Of a stretch of 64,000 nucleotides of DNA, positions 43,346 through 52,864 are shown one piece after another. Made by a program: the position numbers and the translations under genes. This DNA comes from Flavobacterium faecale (GTDB lineage Bacteria; Bacteroidota; Bacteroidia; Flavobacteriales; Flavobacteriaceae). How positions within the stretch are numbered: position 1 is the first letter of the stretch; the number at the start of each line of letters is the position of its first letter. Under the pieces are notes generated by a model. The model saw nothing but the letters and a program-made list of their open reading frames with translations. It was not told the origin of the DNA and made no database searches. The stretch lies in the NCBI RefSeq assembly GCF_003076455.1, contig NZ_CP020918.1:868001-932000 (forward strand). Direction: 5' to 3'.

Positions 43346-43876
43346 ATGAAAAGCTTTCTTTGTATGATGACACTATTTTCTGCTATGCCTCCGCAGCTAC
43401 TTTTTGATTTTACTAAAAAATCTAACATTCAAGATTGGCGCGTTGTCGATGACGTGGTGATGGGAGGCGTTTCGGCGGGTAGTTTTAAATTAGATTCGAA
43501 TGGGTTGGGCGTGTTTGAAGGTGCTATTTCACTGGAAAACAATGGTGGTTTTTCGTCTGTTCGTTATCGATTTCCAAAGGTGAAAACAGCAGGATATAGC
43601 ACGATCGTTATCAAACTTAAAGGTGATGGCAAAAAGTATCAATTTAGGATAAAAACTAATTCGGGAGATTCGCATTCGTTTATAGCTCCTTTTTCGACTT
43701 CGGGAGAGTGGGAAGAAATCGAAATTTCGCTCCAAGATATGTATCCTGCCTTTAGAGGTAGAACACTGGAACAGCCCAATTTTTCGGATGCTTATTTTGA
43801 AGAAATTGCTTTTTTGATTGGGAATAAAAAGAAGGAACAGTTTAAACTCATTATTGACCGAATAGAATTAAAATAA
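43346..43876 (+). CDS. CIA30-family protein
   Basis: 176 residues with a weak signal-like start. The core LFDFTKKSNIQDWRVVDDVVMGGVS (about 19-43), GGFSSVRYRFP and the closing FKLIIDRIELK are the CIA30 (NDUFAF1-like) pattern, a galactose-binding-like beta-sandwich. In mitochondria CIA30 helps build complex I; in bacteria the role is open. Stands alone. A piece of its 3' end is duplicated at 51720-51763. Confidence 0.9.
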   Translation: MKSFLCMMTLFSAMPPQLLFDFTKKSNIQDWRVVDDVVMGGVSAGSFKLDSNGLGVFEGAISLENNGGFSSVRYRFPKVKTAGYSTIVIKLKGDGKKYQFRIKTNSGDSHSFIAPFSTSGEWEEIEISLQDMYPAFRGRTLEQPNFSDAYFEEIAFLIGNKKKEQFKLIIDRIELK

Positions 43877-44162
43877 AGGAGTTGATCGCAAAATTAACCT
43901 CGCTTGCATGGATTTTACCTGTCTAAAAAAGAAACAAAGTTGAAATAAATTTTGGATTGAATTCTCATAGCATGAGGAATTATGATGGTTTAATTTGCTC
44001 TTAAACAATTCTGTAGCAAATAAAATTGATTGTTAACAACTCGATCGCGCAGATTTGCAAGAAATTATAGTTTGGAAATTTTTCTGTGCCTTCAACAATT
44101 AGAATGCACCCGAATTGCAATTCTGAAATAGTCAACAGTACACGAATAACAACTTCGTTTGC

Positions 44163-44411
44163 TTAATAAAACAGTGTATTGGCAACTACTTTAGAAAGTT
44201 TATTCCATAAAATAAGGAACGCCAGAGTTAACACTGCCGTCATAATTAAAGTAGATTGTGCCATGAATAAGGTTAGTTCTGGGGAAGGTAATTTTGCTAC
44301 TTCCAATTGCTTTTTAATTGTAGTTTGCAAAGGCTCCGTAAGCGTTAACAACCCAAAAAGTAACACAAATAGTGCTATAGTTCCGGTTAGAAATCCGTTT
44401 GATTTTTCCAT
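44163..44411 (-). CDS. Small two-helix membrane protein
   Basis: 82 residues with two hydrophobic segments (about 8-26 and 48-70) and a charged loop between. It starts one base after the TetR gene stop, so it is the last gene of the RND efflux operon. No known family. It could be an accessory to the pump or a separate small membrane protein. Confidence 0.65.
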   Translation of the reverse strand: MEKSNGFLTGTIALFVLLFGLLTLTEPLQTTIKKQLEVAKLPSPELTLFMAQSTLIMTAVLTLAFLILWNKLSKVVANTLFY

Positions 44412-44412
44412 T

Positions 44413-45012
44413 TTATAACGTCAGCTGCAAATAATCCAATCCCAATTGTGTTACCAAACCATATAGAAATAAGGAACTTACAAACTCAAATGATTTCTTT
44501 TTTACGTTTAGGTCCGTGAAATAGTAGTTGAAATAAATGCTTTTTGAAAGTACATCATAAGACTCACAAAATGCTTGGGCATCAATTTGTTCTTTGTACA
44601 ATCCTTGTTGTTTGCCGTTTTCGATATTATCGACAATAAACTGCAAAATGATAGTGTCACTATAATTTATGGCATTAAAAAAGCTATTGGCAGGCCCTTT
44701 TTTAATTTCGTTTTTGACCATTGGATAAACCCGATGCATTTTTTTGTTGATGTAGGTAATAAAATGCATCAATTCTTCTAAGGCATTGTGCCCTTTCTGC
44801 TGAATTCTACTGATATTTTTCTTGAGTATTTTGGCTTGTTTTCGGATCGTTTTAATAACTAAATCTTCTTTGTTTTCGAAATATTTATAGATTGTTTTTT
44901 TCGAAATCCCACTTTTTGAAGCAATATCATCTAGGGTTACATGGTTGATTGCGCTGCTGTAAAAAAGTACAGCAGCGTTTTTCAATATTAGGTTTTTGGT
45001 TTGGTTTTTCAT
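44413..45012 (-). CDS. TetR/AcrR-family regulator of efflux operon
   Basis: 199 residues. N-terminal helix-turn-helix (about 8-52: ILKNAAVLFYSSAINHVTLDDIASKSGISKKTIYKYFENKEDLV). The C-terminal part is the variable ligand-binding domain. It follows the TolC-type gene by 16 bases within the RND operon and likely represses that operon, released by a pump substrate. An AraC-type regulator sits at the operon's other end. Confidence 0.93.
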   Translation of the reverse strand: MKNQTKNLILKNAAVLFYSSAINHVTLDDIASKSGISKKTIYKYFENKEDLVIKTIRKQAKILKKNISRIQQKGHNALEELMHFITYINKKMHRVYPMVKNEIKKGPANSFFNAINYSDTIILQFIVDNIENGKQQGLYKEQIDAQAFCESYDVLSKSIYFNYYFTDLNVKKKSFEFVSSLFLYGLVTQLGLDYLQLTL

Positions 45013-45028
45013 TCCAATTATTTTTATG

Positions 45029-46315
45029 TTATTCTAAACTTGAAGTCGCTTTCTTGTAATTGGCTTCACTAATTTTGAATACTGCTTTGGCATCTATCAC
45101 ATCAGAGAAAGCGGTTTGCCACATCACTTGTGCTTCTAGAACATCTTTTCCTATCACCGTTCCCGCATCAAAACGGTCGTTGTTTAATCGTAAGTTTTCA
45201 TCTGCTTGTGCCAATGATTTTTGAGTGATTTCTATACGCTCTTTGGCACGAAGCATATCAAGTTTTGCATTTGCAATTTCGATAGCTACTAATTCTTGGG
45301 TTTGTTCCAATTCAAATTTTTGTGCTTCTACTTTAAAATCTTGTTCTTTTACTTTTTGTTTGCGACCTCCCCAATCAAAAACGGGAACTTTCACGCTCAA
45401 CATGGCATAGTACGAACTAAAATTATTATCGCCTGTAGCAAAATTAATTCCTTTGCCCAGACCGTATAATCCGCTTACGTTCATTGCTACTGTTGGTTTT
45501 CTGTCTGCTTCAAGTAGTTTTGATTTTAATTCTTCGATAGAAACCGCTTTTTCAATTATTTTAATTTCAGGACGATTTGCGATCGCGTTCTCCTGCGAAA
45601 GCTGACTTTCGATAGCATTAATCTCGATCTCAGCATCTTCGATGGTAAATTCAGTTTCTTTCGAACCAATTAATTGCGCCATTTTTAAATTTAAAATGGT
45701 CAATGCATCTTTGGCTTTCGATAAATTTAATTGCGCTTGATTGAGTTGTACTTGCACACGCAAAACATCATTTTTGTAGATGATTCCGGCATTGTACGAA
45801 TTGTTTAAATCCTTTAATAATTGACTCAACATCGCATTAGACTTGGTGGCCAAATCAATTTTACCTTTGACATTGATAATTTGCCAATAAGTGGTCTCTA
45901 CATCAAGAAGCACTTCGTTATTGGTCAATGTTTTTTGTGACGTATAAAGCGCCACTGCGGCAGTACTCATTTGTTTGGCAGTATTTATTTTGCCACCTGC
46001 ATAAATGACTTGTGTTACGCCCAAGGTTACACTAGCATTGTATTCCGGTAACAAAGCGCTCAAAGGTTTCCCTACATTTAGGCCAGTTGCGCTCGCTTCT
46101 ACACTTGGTTTGTTGGCTGTAAAAGCACCTACTTCAGCGGCAGTGGCTGCATCGATTGAAGCAGTGGCTTTTTTGATTTTTTTATTGTTCGATAAAGCCT
46201 CTTTTTTAGCAGTGTCAAGGGAGAGATTTCTCCCCTGAGCAAAGCTGTTTGTGGTAAGGCTGGCAGCCAATAGCGTGAAAGCTACTATTGCCATCTTTAT
46301 ATTTTTTGCAGACAT
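45029..46315 (-). CDS. TolC-family outer-membrane efflux protein
   Basis: 428 residues with signal peptide (1-26, ending SFAQ). The two long coiled-coil repeats of the OEP family are seen (about 60-225 and 245-425; ANAKLDMLRAKERIEITQKSLAQADENL). It forms the outer-membrane duct of the tripartite pump. It starts 2 bases after the permease gene stop. Confidence 0.94.
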   Translation of the reverse strand: MSAKNIKMAIVAFTLLAASLTTNSFAQGRNLSLDTAKKEALSNNKKIKKATASIDAATAAEVGAFTANKPSVEASATGLNVGKPLSALLPEYNASVTLGVTQVIYAGGKINTAKQMSTAAVALYTSQKTLTNNEVLLDVETTYWQIINVKGKIDLATKSNAMLSQLLKDLNNSYNAGIIYKNDVLRVQVQLNQAQLNLSKAKDALTILNLKMAQLIGSKETEFTIEDAEIEINAIESQLSQENAIANRPEIKIIEKAVSIEELKSKLLEADRKPTVAMNVSGLYGLGKGINFATGDNNFSSYYAMLSVKVPVFDWGGRKQKVKEQDFKVEAQKFELEQTQELVAIEIANAKLDMLRAKERIEITQKSLAQADENLRLNNDRFDAGTVIGKDVLEAQVMWQTAFSDVIDAKAVFKISEANYKKATSSLE

Positions 46316-46317
46316 GA

Positions 46318-49300
46318 TTATTTCCTTTTTTTTAATTTGTATTTAAAGACGTTTATTCTACGTACTAAATAGTTTTTCTTAGGTTTTGGTTTGTATAGAA
46401 TGGGTTCAAAAGTTTCCCCATTAGGATGCGGATGTTTTTCTGGTGATACCTCAATGTCTACATATTTGTAATAAAGTACAGGAACAATAAACAAGGTCAT
46501 CACCATAGAAACTAGTAATCCCACGGCTAATACGCTACCCAAAGGTGCCCAAAGCGGTGATTTTCCAGCAATCATAGGCACTACACCTATCGCTGCTGCA
46601 ACAGAAGTCAAGAAAATAGGACGCATACGTCTTTTTCCGGCTGCTTTGGCGGCTTCAAATTTAGAATAGCCATGTTCTAAGATTAGTTCATCGGCATAAT
46701 CGACTAGTATGATTCCGTTACGAACCACAATACCAATCAAACTAATGACTCCCATAAATGCTGTAAATCCAAAAGGGTTTCCTGTAAGATACAATCCTAA
46801 AAAGGCACCTAGCAAACTCAAAGGAAATGTAGCAAGAACGATTAATACCTTTGTGAAGTTTTTGAATTGAAATAAGAGTACTAAGAAAATAAGAATCAAA
46901 CTTATTCCCATTGAAGAAGCCATTCCAGGACCCGTTTCATTGATGTTTTCAAATTCACCACCGTAATTAATACTGATTCCGTCAGGCAATTTAAGGGCCT
47001 CTATTTTCGGCATAATTTCAGCTTGAATAGTTGCTGCCTTGATACCCAATTGTGCTTCTGCTCGTACTGAAAGTGTACGTATACCGTTTCTGTGCGCTAT
47101 AACTCCTGTATGCCATTCTGGAGTAATTGTAGCAACTTCTCTTAGCGGAACTTTAGTCCCCAAAGCCGTCGAAATATTTAAAGCGCCAAGTTCACCAACA
47201 TTTTTTCGATCATTTTCATCATAACGCATTACAATATCAATCGGTTTATCCCCTTCATAAATAGTGCTCACCGGATATCCTTTTAATCCTGCTCCTAAAG
47301 TTTGAGAAACAGCAGTATTGGTAACTCCTAATCTATTGGCAACATCGTCTTTTAATGCTACTTTGGCACCCAAATAATCGTCCTGATAAGTGGTTCTAAT
47401 CCAATTAAGCCCTTTGGTACCGGCAAGAATTTCTTCTATTTGCGCTGCTACCTCTTTTTGTTTAATCATGTCATCGCCAACGATTCTCACTTCAATTGGT
47501 GAAGGCGCTTCGTTCAAAGATAATTGACGCACTCTTATGTAACCATCTGGTACAAAGTTTTTAAACTTATCCATATATTCTGCGGCTAGTTCAGTCGTAG
47601 CATCTTTACCTGTTGTGGTAATGAATATTTGAGCAAAGTTTTTTCGTGGAAATTCTGGTGCATACGTAGAGTGAAAACGAGGAGAACTTGTCCCTACAAA
47701 ACTGGCTACATTTACCACTCTGTCGTCTCCCTTAATTTTTTCTTCCACACGTTTAACAACGGCTTCTGTTTGTTCTAAAGTCCCTCCATTTGGCAACCAA
47801 ACCTCTATGTTAAATTGGTTTCTCTCGGCTGTTGGGAATAATTCTTGTTCTAATTGTGAAGCGACTCCAAATCCTAAGAAAATAGACAAAAGCCCCATTA
47901 GCATGGTTACATTTGGTCTTTCGAAACAAATATCTAATGTGCGGTTGAATACATTTTGCAAGCGATCCAACATGCTTTCTTTCTTATTAGGGTCTTTTTC
48001 TTTGTCCTTTAATCCTTTTTTAATGAAGATGTAACACAAATAAGGTGTTAATAAAAGTGCTACTAATAAGGAAGCAAATAAAGCGACAGCCACCGCAATA
48101 GGTAAGGCTTGAATAAATTCTTTCGAAATTCCGTTTAAGAAAAAGGCCAAAGGTAAAAACGAACAAATAATAGCCATAGTTGCTGTAAAAACAGGCACCA
48201 TTAATTGTGTGGCACTTTGCCAGCCTGCAGTCCACGGATCTTCGCCTTCGTCTAATTTTTCGATATAATTATCAACTACGACAATGGCATCATCAACCAC
48301 CATTCCTAATACAATAATTAAGGCCGCTAGCGTTACTTGATGGATTTCGATTCCCATCATATTAAGTATTCCAAAAGTGATAAATATAGATACCGGAGCC
48401 GCAACGGCCGATACTATTGCAAATCGAAACGGAAGCAATAGGATTACTACTGAAATTACCGCTAAAATGGCAATGGCAAATTCTAGCATAAAGTGACTTA
48501 TACTTTCTTTTACCACCTCTGGCTGATTTACAATCGTTTGCACTTGTACATCTGGAGGTAACTCTTTTTTTATTTTGTCTAAAGCTAGTTCTACCTTTTC
48601 ACCAAATTGTACAATATTGTTTCCTGGTTGCATTTCTATCGCAATCATGGTCACTTTATCGTCACCTACTTTTATATAGCTGGCTGTTTCTTCATAACGG
48701 CGTTCTATAGTGGCAACATCTTTTAAACGCACTACTTTTCCTCCGGCTGTGCTGTAAACAATTTGATTGCTTAAATCAGCTGCATTTTTATAATGATTTT
48801 TTGCAAATACCGAAACCTCCGAGTTTTTTAATGTTATTCCACCAGCAAAACCAGTGTTATTTTGACTTTGAATAACCTGTGCAATCGTAGAAAAATCGAA
48901 ACCATACTGTCTTAATTTTTCATCTTTTACAGTAACGTATATTTGTTCTTTTTGTCCGCCATATCGTTTAATTTTAGACGTTTCCGGAATGGTTTTTAGT
49001 CCGTCTTCTAGCTGGTCTAAATACGTTTCTAATTCTGCATAACTTCTTCCAGGAGCAGAAACCGTAATCATTTGAGAAACAACATCTCCAAAATCACTAT
49101 TCACCATCGGCCCAATCATCCCCGGAGGTGTTGGAAAATTTTGTGGAAAAGTAGTACTTAAACCGCGTTGTAAAGTAGACCAAAATCGATCAGTATCTTT
49201 TACATTTTCGTTTAATTCTACAGTAACAACTACCTGACCTTCTTTGGTGTCAGAAAATGTTTTTTCTTTTCTAATTTCTTCAAAACTAAATAAGTATTGT

Positions 49301-49518
49301 TCTAATTGATCGGTTAACTGTTTTTCTACTTGTTCCTCGTCTGCACCAGGAAAAGCAGCGATAACCAACCCTTTACGTACTGTAATTTGAGGATCTTCAC
49401 TACGCGCCATTGTAGCTAGTGAATAAATTCCCAAAATCATAAGAAGTGCCGTAATTACAAGCGTTACCTGATGGTATTTCATAGAGGCTTCTATGAAATT
49501 TATTTTTACTTTTTTCAT
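46318..49518 (-). CDS. RND efflux permease (AcrB/MexB-like)
   Basis: 1066 residues with the twelve-helix RND layout: helix 1 at about 17-35, the long periplasmic loop, helices 2-6 about 340-500, the second loop and the last five helices from about 860. Proton-relay aspartates are in GMVVDDAIVVVDNYIEK. The sequence resembles the multidrug (HAE) group rather than heavy-metal pumps. Exports drugs or other toxic compounds using proton force. Lies between adaptor and TolC genes in one operon. Confidence 0.95.
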   Translation of the reverse strand: MKKVKINFIEASMKYHQVTLVITALLMILGIYSLATMARSEDPQITVRKGLVIAAFPGADEEQVEKQLTDQLEQYLFSFEEIRKEKTFSDTKEGQVVVTVELNENVKDTDRFWSTLQRGLSTTFPQNFPTPPGMIGPMVNSDFGDVVSQMITVSAPGRSYAELETYLDQLEDGLKTIPETSKIKRYGGQKEQIYVTVKDEKLRQYGFDFSTIAQVIQSQNNTGFAGGITLKNSEVSVFAKNHYKNAADLSNQIVYSTAGGKVVRLKDVATIERRYEETASYIKVGDDKVTMIAIEMQPGNNIVQFGEKVELALDKIKKELPPDVQVQTIVNQPEVVKESISHFMLEFAIAILAVISVVILLLPFRFAIVSAVAAPVSIFITFGILNMMGIEIHQVTLAALIIVLGMVVDDAIVVVDNYIEKLDEGEDPWTAGWQSATQLMVPVFTATMAIICSFLPLAFFLNGISKEFIQALPIAVAVALFASLLVALLLTPYLCYIFIKKGLKDKEKDPNKKESMLDRLQNVFNRTLDICFERPNVTMLMGLLSIFLGFGVASQLEQELFPTAERNQFNIEVWLPNGGTLEQTEAVVKRVEEKIKGDDRVVNVASFVGTSSPRFHSTYAPEFPRKNFAQIFITTTGKDATTELAAEYMDKFKNFVPDGYIRVRQLSLNEAPSPIEVRIVGDDMIKQKEVAAQIEEILAGTKGLNWIRTTYQDDYLGAKVALKDDVANRLGVTNTAVSQTLGAGLKGYPVSTIYEGDKPIDIVMRYDENDRKNVGELGALNISTALGTKVPLREVATITPEWHTGVIAHRNGIRTLSVRAEAQLGIKAATIQAEIMPKIEALKLPDGISINYGGEFENINETGPGMASSMGISLILIFLVLLFQFKNFTKVLIVLATFPLSLLGAFLGLYLTGNPFGFTAFMGVISLIGIVVRNGIILVDYADELILEHGYSKFEAAKAAGKRRMRPIFLTSVAAAIGVVPMIAGKSPLWAPLGSVLAVGLLVSMVMTLFIVPVLYYKYVDIEVSPEKHPHPNGETFEPILYKPKPKKNYLVRRINVFKYKLKKRK

Positions 49519-49541
49519 TTTTATCTTATCTTTCAGTTAAA

Positions 49542-50555
49542 TTAAAGGCTAATGGCCTGACCTTCTTTTACATTCTTTTGGCCTTCAATTAGCACTTTAT
49601 CGCCTATTTTTAATCCGGAAGTAATGATGATATCATTGTTTTTAAAATCACCAACAGTGACTCTTTTTTTAATCGCTTTTCCGTTTTCTGCTACATAGAC
49701 AAAAAGGATATTGTCTGCATTTCTAACGATAGCTACAGAAGGAATGCTAATCACATCGACAACATTTCCTGTTTCGATTTTGATGGTACTAATCATACCA
49801 GGCAAAAGTTGGTTGTCGCTGTTGTTCAAACGCACTTTTACATTAAAGGTTCTCGTTAATTCGTCAGCACTTGGATTTAAAATATCTACTTTACCATTGA
49901 AAGTTTTGTCTAGTGAAGCAATGCTTACCGTTGCTGCTTTACCAATTTTTAACTTTGCAATTTCTGACTCGGTTATCGAAGCTTTGGCATACACTTTATC
50001 CGTTTTCATGATGGTAAATGCAGGAATACTTGGTGCAGCAGTGGCGCCAACTTCAGCCGATTTTGTTGTGATGATTCCTGTAAAAGGAGCGTACAATTTG
50101 GTATCAGAAAGATTTTTAGCAGCCATACTTTTATTAGCATTTGCTTGAGCAACAGCCACTTTTACGGCAATAAAATCGCGTTCGGGTAAGCTTCCTTTTT
50201 GGTACAAACCGTTCAATCTTTTGTAGTTGTCATTGTCTTGTTCGGCGCTTGCTTTGGCGATATAAAAGGCATTTTGGTAAGTAGTTGCATCGATTGAGGC
50301 TAGTAACTGTCCTTTTTGAACTCTTTGTCCTTCATCGACAACTACGCTTGAGATTCGTCCTGCAACGGCAAAGCCTATCGAAACAGTATTGTCTGCTTCG
50401 ATTGTTCCGCTGTAGTTAAGCGTTTCATTTTCAGATGTAGTGGTGATTTCTTTTACGCTAACCTTTGCAGCGATTTCTTCTTGTTTTGTTTCTTTTTTAT
50501 CGGCACAACTATTTAGTAAAAAAATAAAAGTGGCTAAGAGAGCTAATTGTTTCAT
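49542..50555 (-). CDS. RND efflux periplasmic adaptor (lipoprotein)
   Basis: 337 residues from the ATG at 50555, chosen because it gives a lipoprotein signal (MKQLALLATFIFLLNSC); the frame runs 15 codons further up without a signal. Domains: barrel-sandwich hybrid with VDEGQRVQKGQLLASID and the YAPFTGIITTKS half, an alpha-helical hairpin (about 90-150), then the beta-barrel and membrane-proximal parts (SIASLDKTFNGKV, GLKIGDKVLIEGQKNVKEGQ). It links the permease to the TolC duct. First structural gene of the operon. Confidence 0.94.
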   Translation of the reverse strand: MKQLALLATFIFLLNSCADKKETKQEEIAAKVSVKEITTTSENETLNYSGTIEADNTVSIGFAVAGRISSVVVDEGQRVQKGQLLASIDATTYQNAFYIAKASAEQDNDNYKRLNGLYQKGSLPERDFIAVKVAVAQANANKSMAAKNLSDTKLYAPFTGIITTKSAEVGATAAPSIPAFTIMKTDKVYAKASITESEIAKLKIGKAATVSIASLDKTFNGKVDILNPSADELTRTFNVKVRLNNSDNQLLPGMISTIKIETGNVVDVISIPSVAIVRNADNILFVYVAENGKAIKKRVTVGDFKNNDIIITSGLKIGDKVLIEGQKNVKEGQAISL

Positions 50556-50738
50556 AGTGGCAATTATGTGAGTATTTATTTTAAAAAAATTACTCTGCAA
50601 AATTGCTACAATACTAGCTGTTACAAAAGGTCTAAAAAAGGGGAGTTTTGGTCAATATCGATTATTTTAAAAATAAATACAGTAACTTATTTACCATAAA
50701 TAGGTTTCTACACTTAGTTTATTGGTCTAAATACCGTG

Positions 50739-51638
50739 TTACGAGATATTTTTATATTTAGAAGGAGAAAAACCGGTTTGCTTTTTGAAATATTTTCCAA
50801 AAAATGACTGATCGCTAAACTTCAATTCGTCTGCGACTTGAGCAATCGTTAAAGAAGAGTTTTCCAACAAAAGTCTGGCTTCCATGATTACGGAATCCTC
50901 AATAAGTTGGCTTGCTGTTTTCCCAGAAACATCTTTCAACACTTTGGATAAATGACCAGTAGTCACCGCAAGTTCATCGGCATAAAATTGCACGGTGCGT
51001 TCTTTTTTGAAATTAAGATTCAAAATAGATAGAAAACGTAGTGTAAGATCTTCTTGTCGAGAAAATTCGGCTTCAAGATTAGGATGAGCGGTTCTGAATA
51101 TTGCTGCTAAATGATACATTAAGGTAATAAATCCATGTCGAATTATTTCTTTTCGAAAAGGCAAAGCAATCTCTGTTGTTTGGTTATTTTTTGCCAATAG
51201 TTTAGCCAACGAAAGGGTAGCCACTCTTTCTTCCTTAGATAATTTTAATTTCGGAATGTTGCTTGCTGTGAAGAAATTCAAAGCATCATAATCTGTCTTT
51301 TTAAAATTATTTTGAAGAATGAATTCATTCGAAAAACAAAAGCCTACCAACTTTAAGTCGGTGCTCATCTTTAAGATATGCATTACAGTGTGCGGTTTTA
51401 TAACCACCATTTCATTCGAACCTAACACATAGTGAATCAGATTCAGCTGAATATGAACTTCGCCTCTAAGGATTAACATGAAGGTATGATTGTCTGTTCG
51501 AAAGGGATAACTAACCGGAATTTCGTTGAATTCGTTTTTCGAAATATACACATGCAGCCCTTCAGATTCTTGAGGTAAGTCCCCAAAAAGTCCAACAATA
51601 TCATTGGTTGAATGGTGTTTTATTGTAGATGGATGCAT
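50739..51638 (-). CDS. AraC-family regulator beside RND operon
   Basis: 299 residues. Cupin-like N-terminal domain (LRGEVHIQLNLIHYVLGSNEMVVIKP) and C-terminal AraC helix-turn-helix pair (about 200-299, ending IAQVADELKFSDQSFFGKYFKKQTGFSPSKYK). It lies 183 bases upstream of the adaptor start on the same strand and may activate the pump operon or the divergent SDR gene at 51988. Confidence 0.92.
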   Translation of the reverse strand: MHPSTIKHHSTNDIVGLFGDLPQESEGLHVYISKNEFNEIPVSYPFRTDNHTFMLILRGEVHIQLNLIHYVLGSNEMVVIKPHTVMHILKMSTDLKLVGFCFSNEFILQNNFKKTDYDALNFFTASNIPKLKLSKEERVATLSLAKLLAKNNQTTEIALPFRKEIIRHGFITLMYHLAAIFRTAHPNLEAEFSRQEDLTLRFLSILNLNFKKERTVQFYADELAVTTGHLSKVLKDVSGKTASQLIEDSVIMEARLLLENSSLTIAQVADELKFSDQSFFGKYFKKQTGFSPSKYKNIS

Positions 51639-51987
51639 ACGGTATTCTGTTTTTTTTGATGGTTACAAAGATAATACATTTATCTATAGAACTATTTCTA
51701 TCGAAAAATCAATTATTGCTTTACTATTGACCGCATAGAATTGAAGTAAAGGAGCTAATGGCAAGGACATACAATGAAAATACAACCTTAAATGTTTCAG
51801 AATTTGCTGTTAAACTCGGCTAAGCCGTAGCTGATTATAGAAAATATTTGTAGAAATTTGTAAGGCAGACAATTAACTAATTTTAGATAATCTGAAATTA
51901 TAATTAGATCTTAAAAGTCTGAAATTATCATCAATAAGCAGTACGACTAAGAGCTACTTTATTTGAAACAAATTAAAAAACACTACT
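51639..51987. other. Divergent gap with CIA30 gene fragment
   Basis: 349 bases between an AraC gene (minus) and an SDR gene (plus). It contains the duplicated CIA30 tail (51720-51763). The remainder is AT-rich with no clear promoter consensus. Confidence 0.55.
51720..51763 (+). pseudogene. Duplicated 3' fragment of the CIA30 gene
   Basis: Reads F-T-I-D-R-I-E-L-K-stop followed by AAAGGAGCTAATGGCAA. The CIA30 gene at 43847-43892 ends L-I-I-D-R-I-E-L-K-stop followed by AAAGGAGTTGATCGCAA. The match goes through the stop codon into the 3' flank, so it is a copied piece of DNA and not a chance protein similarity. The upstream part of the gene is gone. Confidence 0.6.
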
Positions 51988-52728
51988 ATGACACAATTAA
52001 AAGGAAAAGTAGCCATTGTAACGGGTTCGTCAAGAGGAATAGGTGCGGAAATCGCCTATACACTTGCGGCAGCTGGGGCAAAAGTGGTTATCAACTATAA
52101 CGGAAGTAAAGAAAGTGCTGAGGAAGTTGCTAAAAATATTTCGGACAAGGGCGGAAACGCTGTAATTATTCAAGCAGACGTTAGTAAAGCGAGTGAAGCA
52201 GCACAACTTTTTGATCAAGCAATGGACCATTTTGGGCAAGTTGATATTTTGATTAACAATGCCGGGATTATGATGAATAGCTTAATAAAAGACGTGAGCG
52301 ACGAGGACTTTACAAAAATGTTTGATGTTAACGTAAAAGGAGTTTTTAATATGCTGAAACAGGCTTCTACCAAATTGGCAGAAAATGGGAGTATTGTTAA
52401 CTTTTCGTCATCAACTACACGACTTATGATGCCTGGATATGGTATTTATTCGGCAACAAAAGCTGCTGTTGAGCAAATGAGTAGGGTGTTTTCGAAAGAA
52501 ATTGGCGAGAGAGGCATCAACGTCAACTCTATTTTACCCGGTGGAACCAATACGGAATTGTTTAAGGAAGGAAAATCAGACGAAATAATTTCGAAACTAG
52601 CGTCCATGTCTGCGTTTAACCGCATAGGAGAACCAGAAGATATTGCGAAGATAGTGCTGCTTTTATGTAGCGATGAAGCAAAATGGATGACCGGACAGAA
52701 TATTGGCGCCAACGGCGGTACCGCATAA
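51988..52728 (+). CDS. Short-chain dehydrogenase, FabG-like
   Basis: 246 residues. Cofactor loop TGSSRGIG (12-19), NNAG (90-93), catalytic Ser at about 140, Y154 and K158 (YGIYSATKAA), and a C-terminal WMTGQNIGANGG of the 3-oxoacyl-ACP reductase-like group. NADP(H) preference is suggested by the Arg in the loop. A stand-alone gene, so it is not necessarily fatty-acid related. Terminator follows. Confidence 0.94.
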   Translation: MTQLKGKVAIVTGSSRGIGAEIAYTLAAAGAKVVINYNGSKESAEEVAKNISDKGGNAVIIQADVSKASEAAQLFDQAMDHFGQVDILINNAGIMMNSLIKDVSDEDFTKMFDVNVKGVFNMLKQASTKLAENGSIVNFSSSTTRLMMPGYGIYSATKAAVEQMSRVFSKEIGERGINVNSILPGGTNTELFKEGKSDEIISKLASMSAFNRIGEPEDIAKIVLLLCSDEAKWMTGQNIGANGGTA

Positions 52729-52756
52729 GAGTACTGACATTTTTAAGCTAAAAAAA

Positions 52757-52785
52757 TAAGTCCGCTCCAAAGGGAACGGACTTAT
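52757..52785 (+). terminator. Terminator after SDR gene
   Basis: ATAAGTCCG (52757-52765) pairs with CGGACTTAT (52777-52785), with TCC/GGGA pairing inside. Confidence 0.75.
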
Positions 52786-52864
52786 ATCTCAACCTCTTCA
52801 GTTTTTTGTAAAAAAAAGCCAGTACTAATTCTTTTACTCTTATTCAAAAGACTGTAAATTAGGC

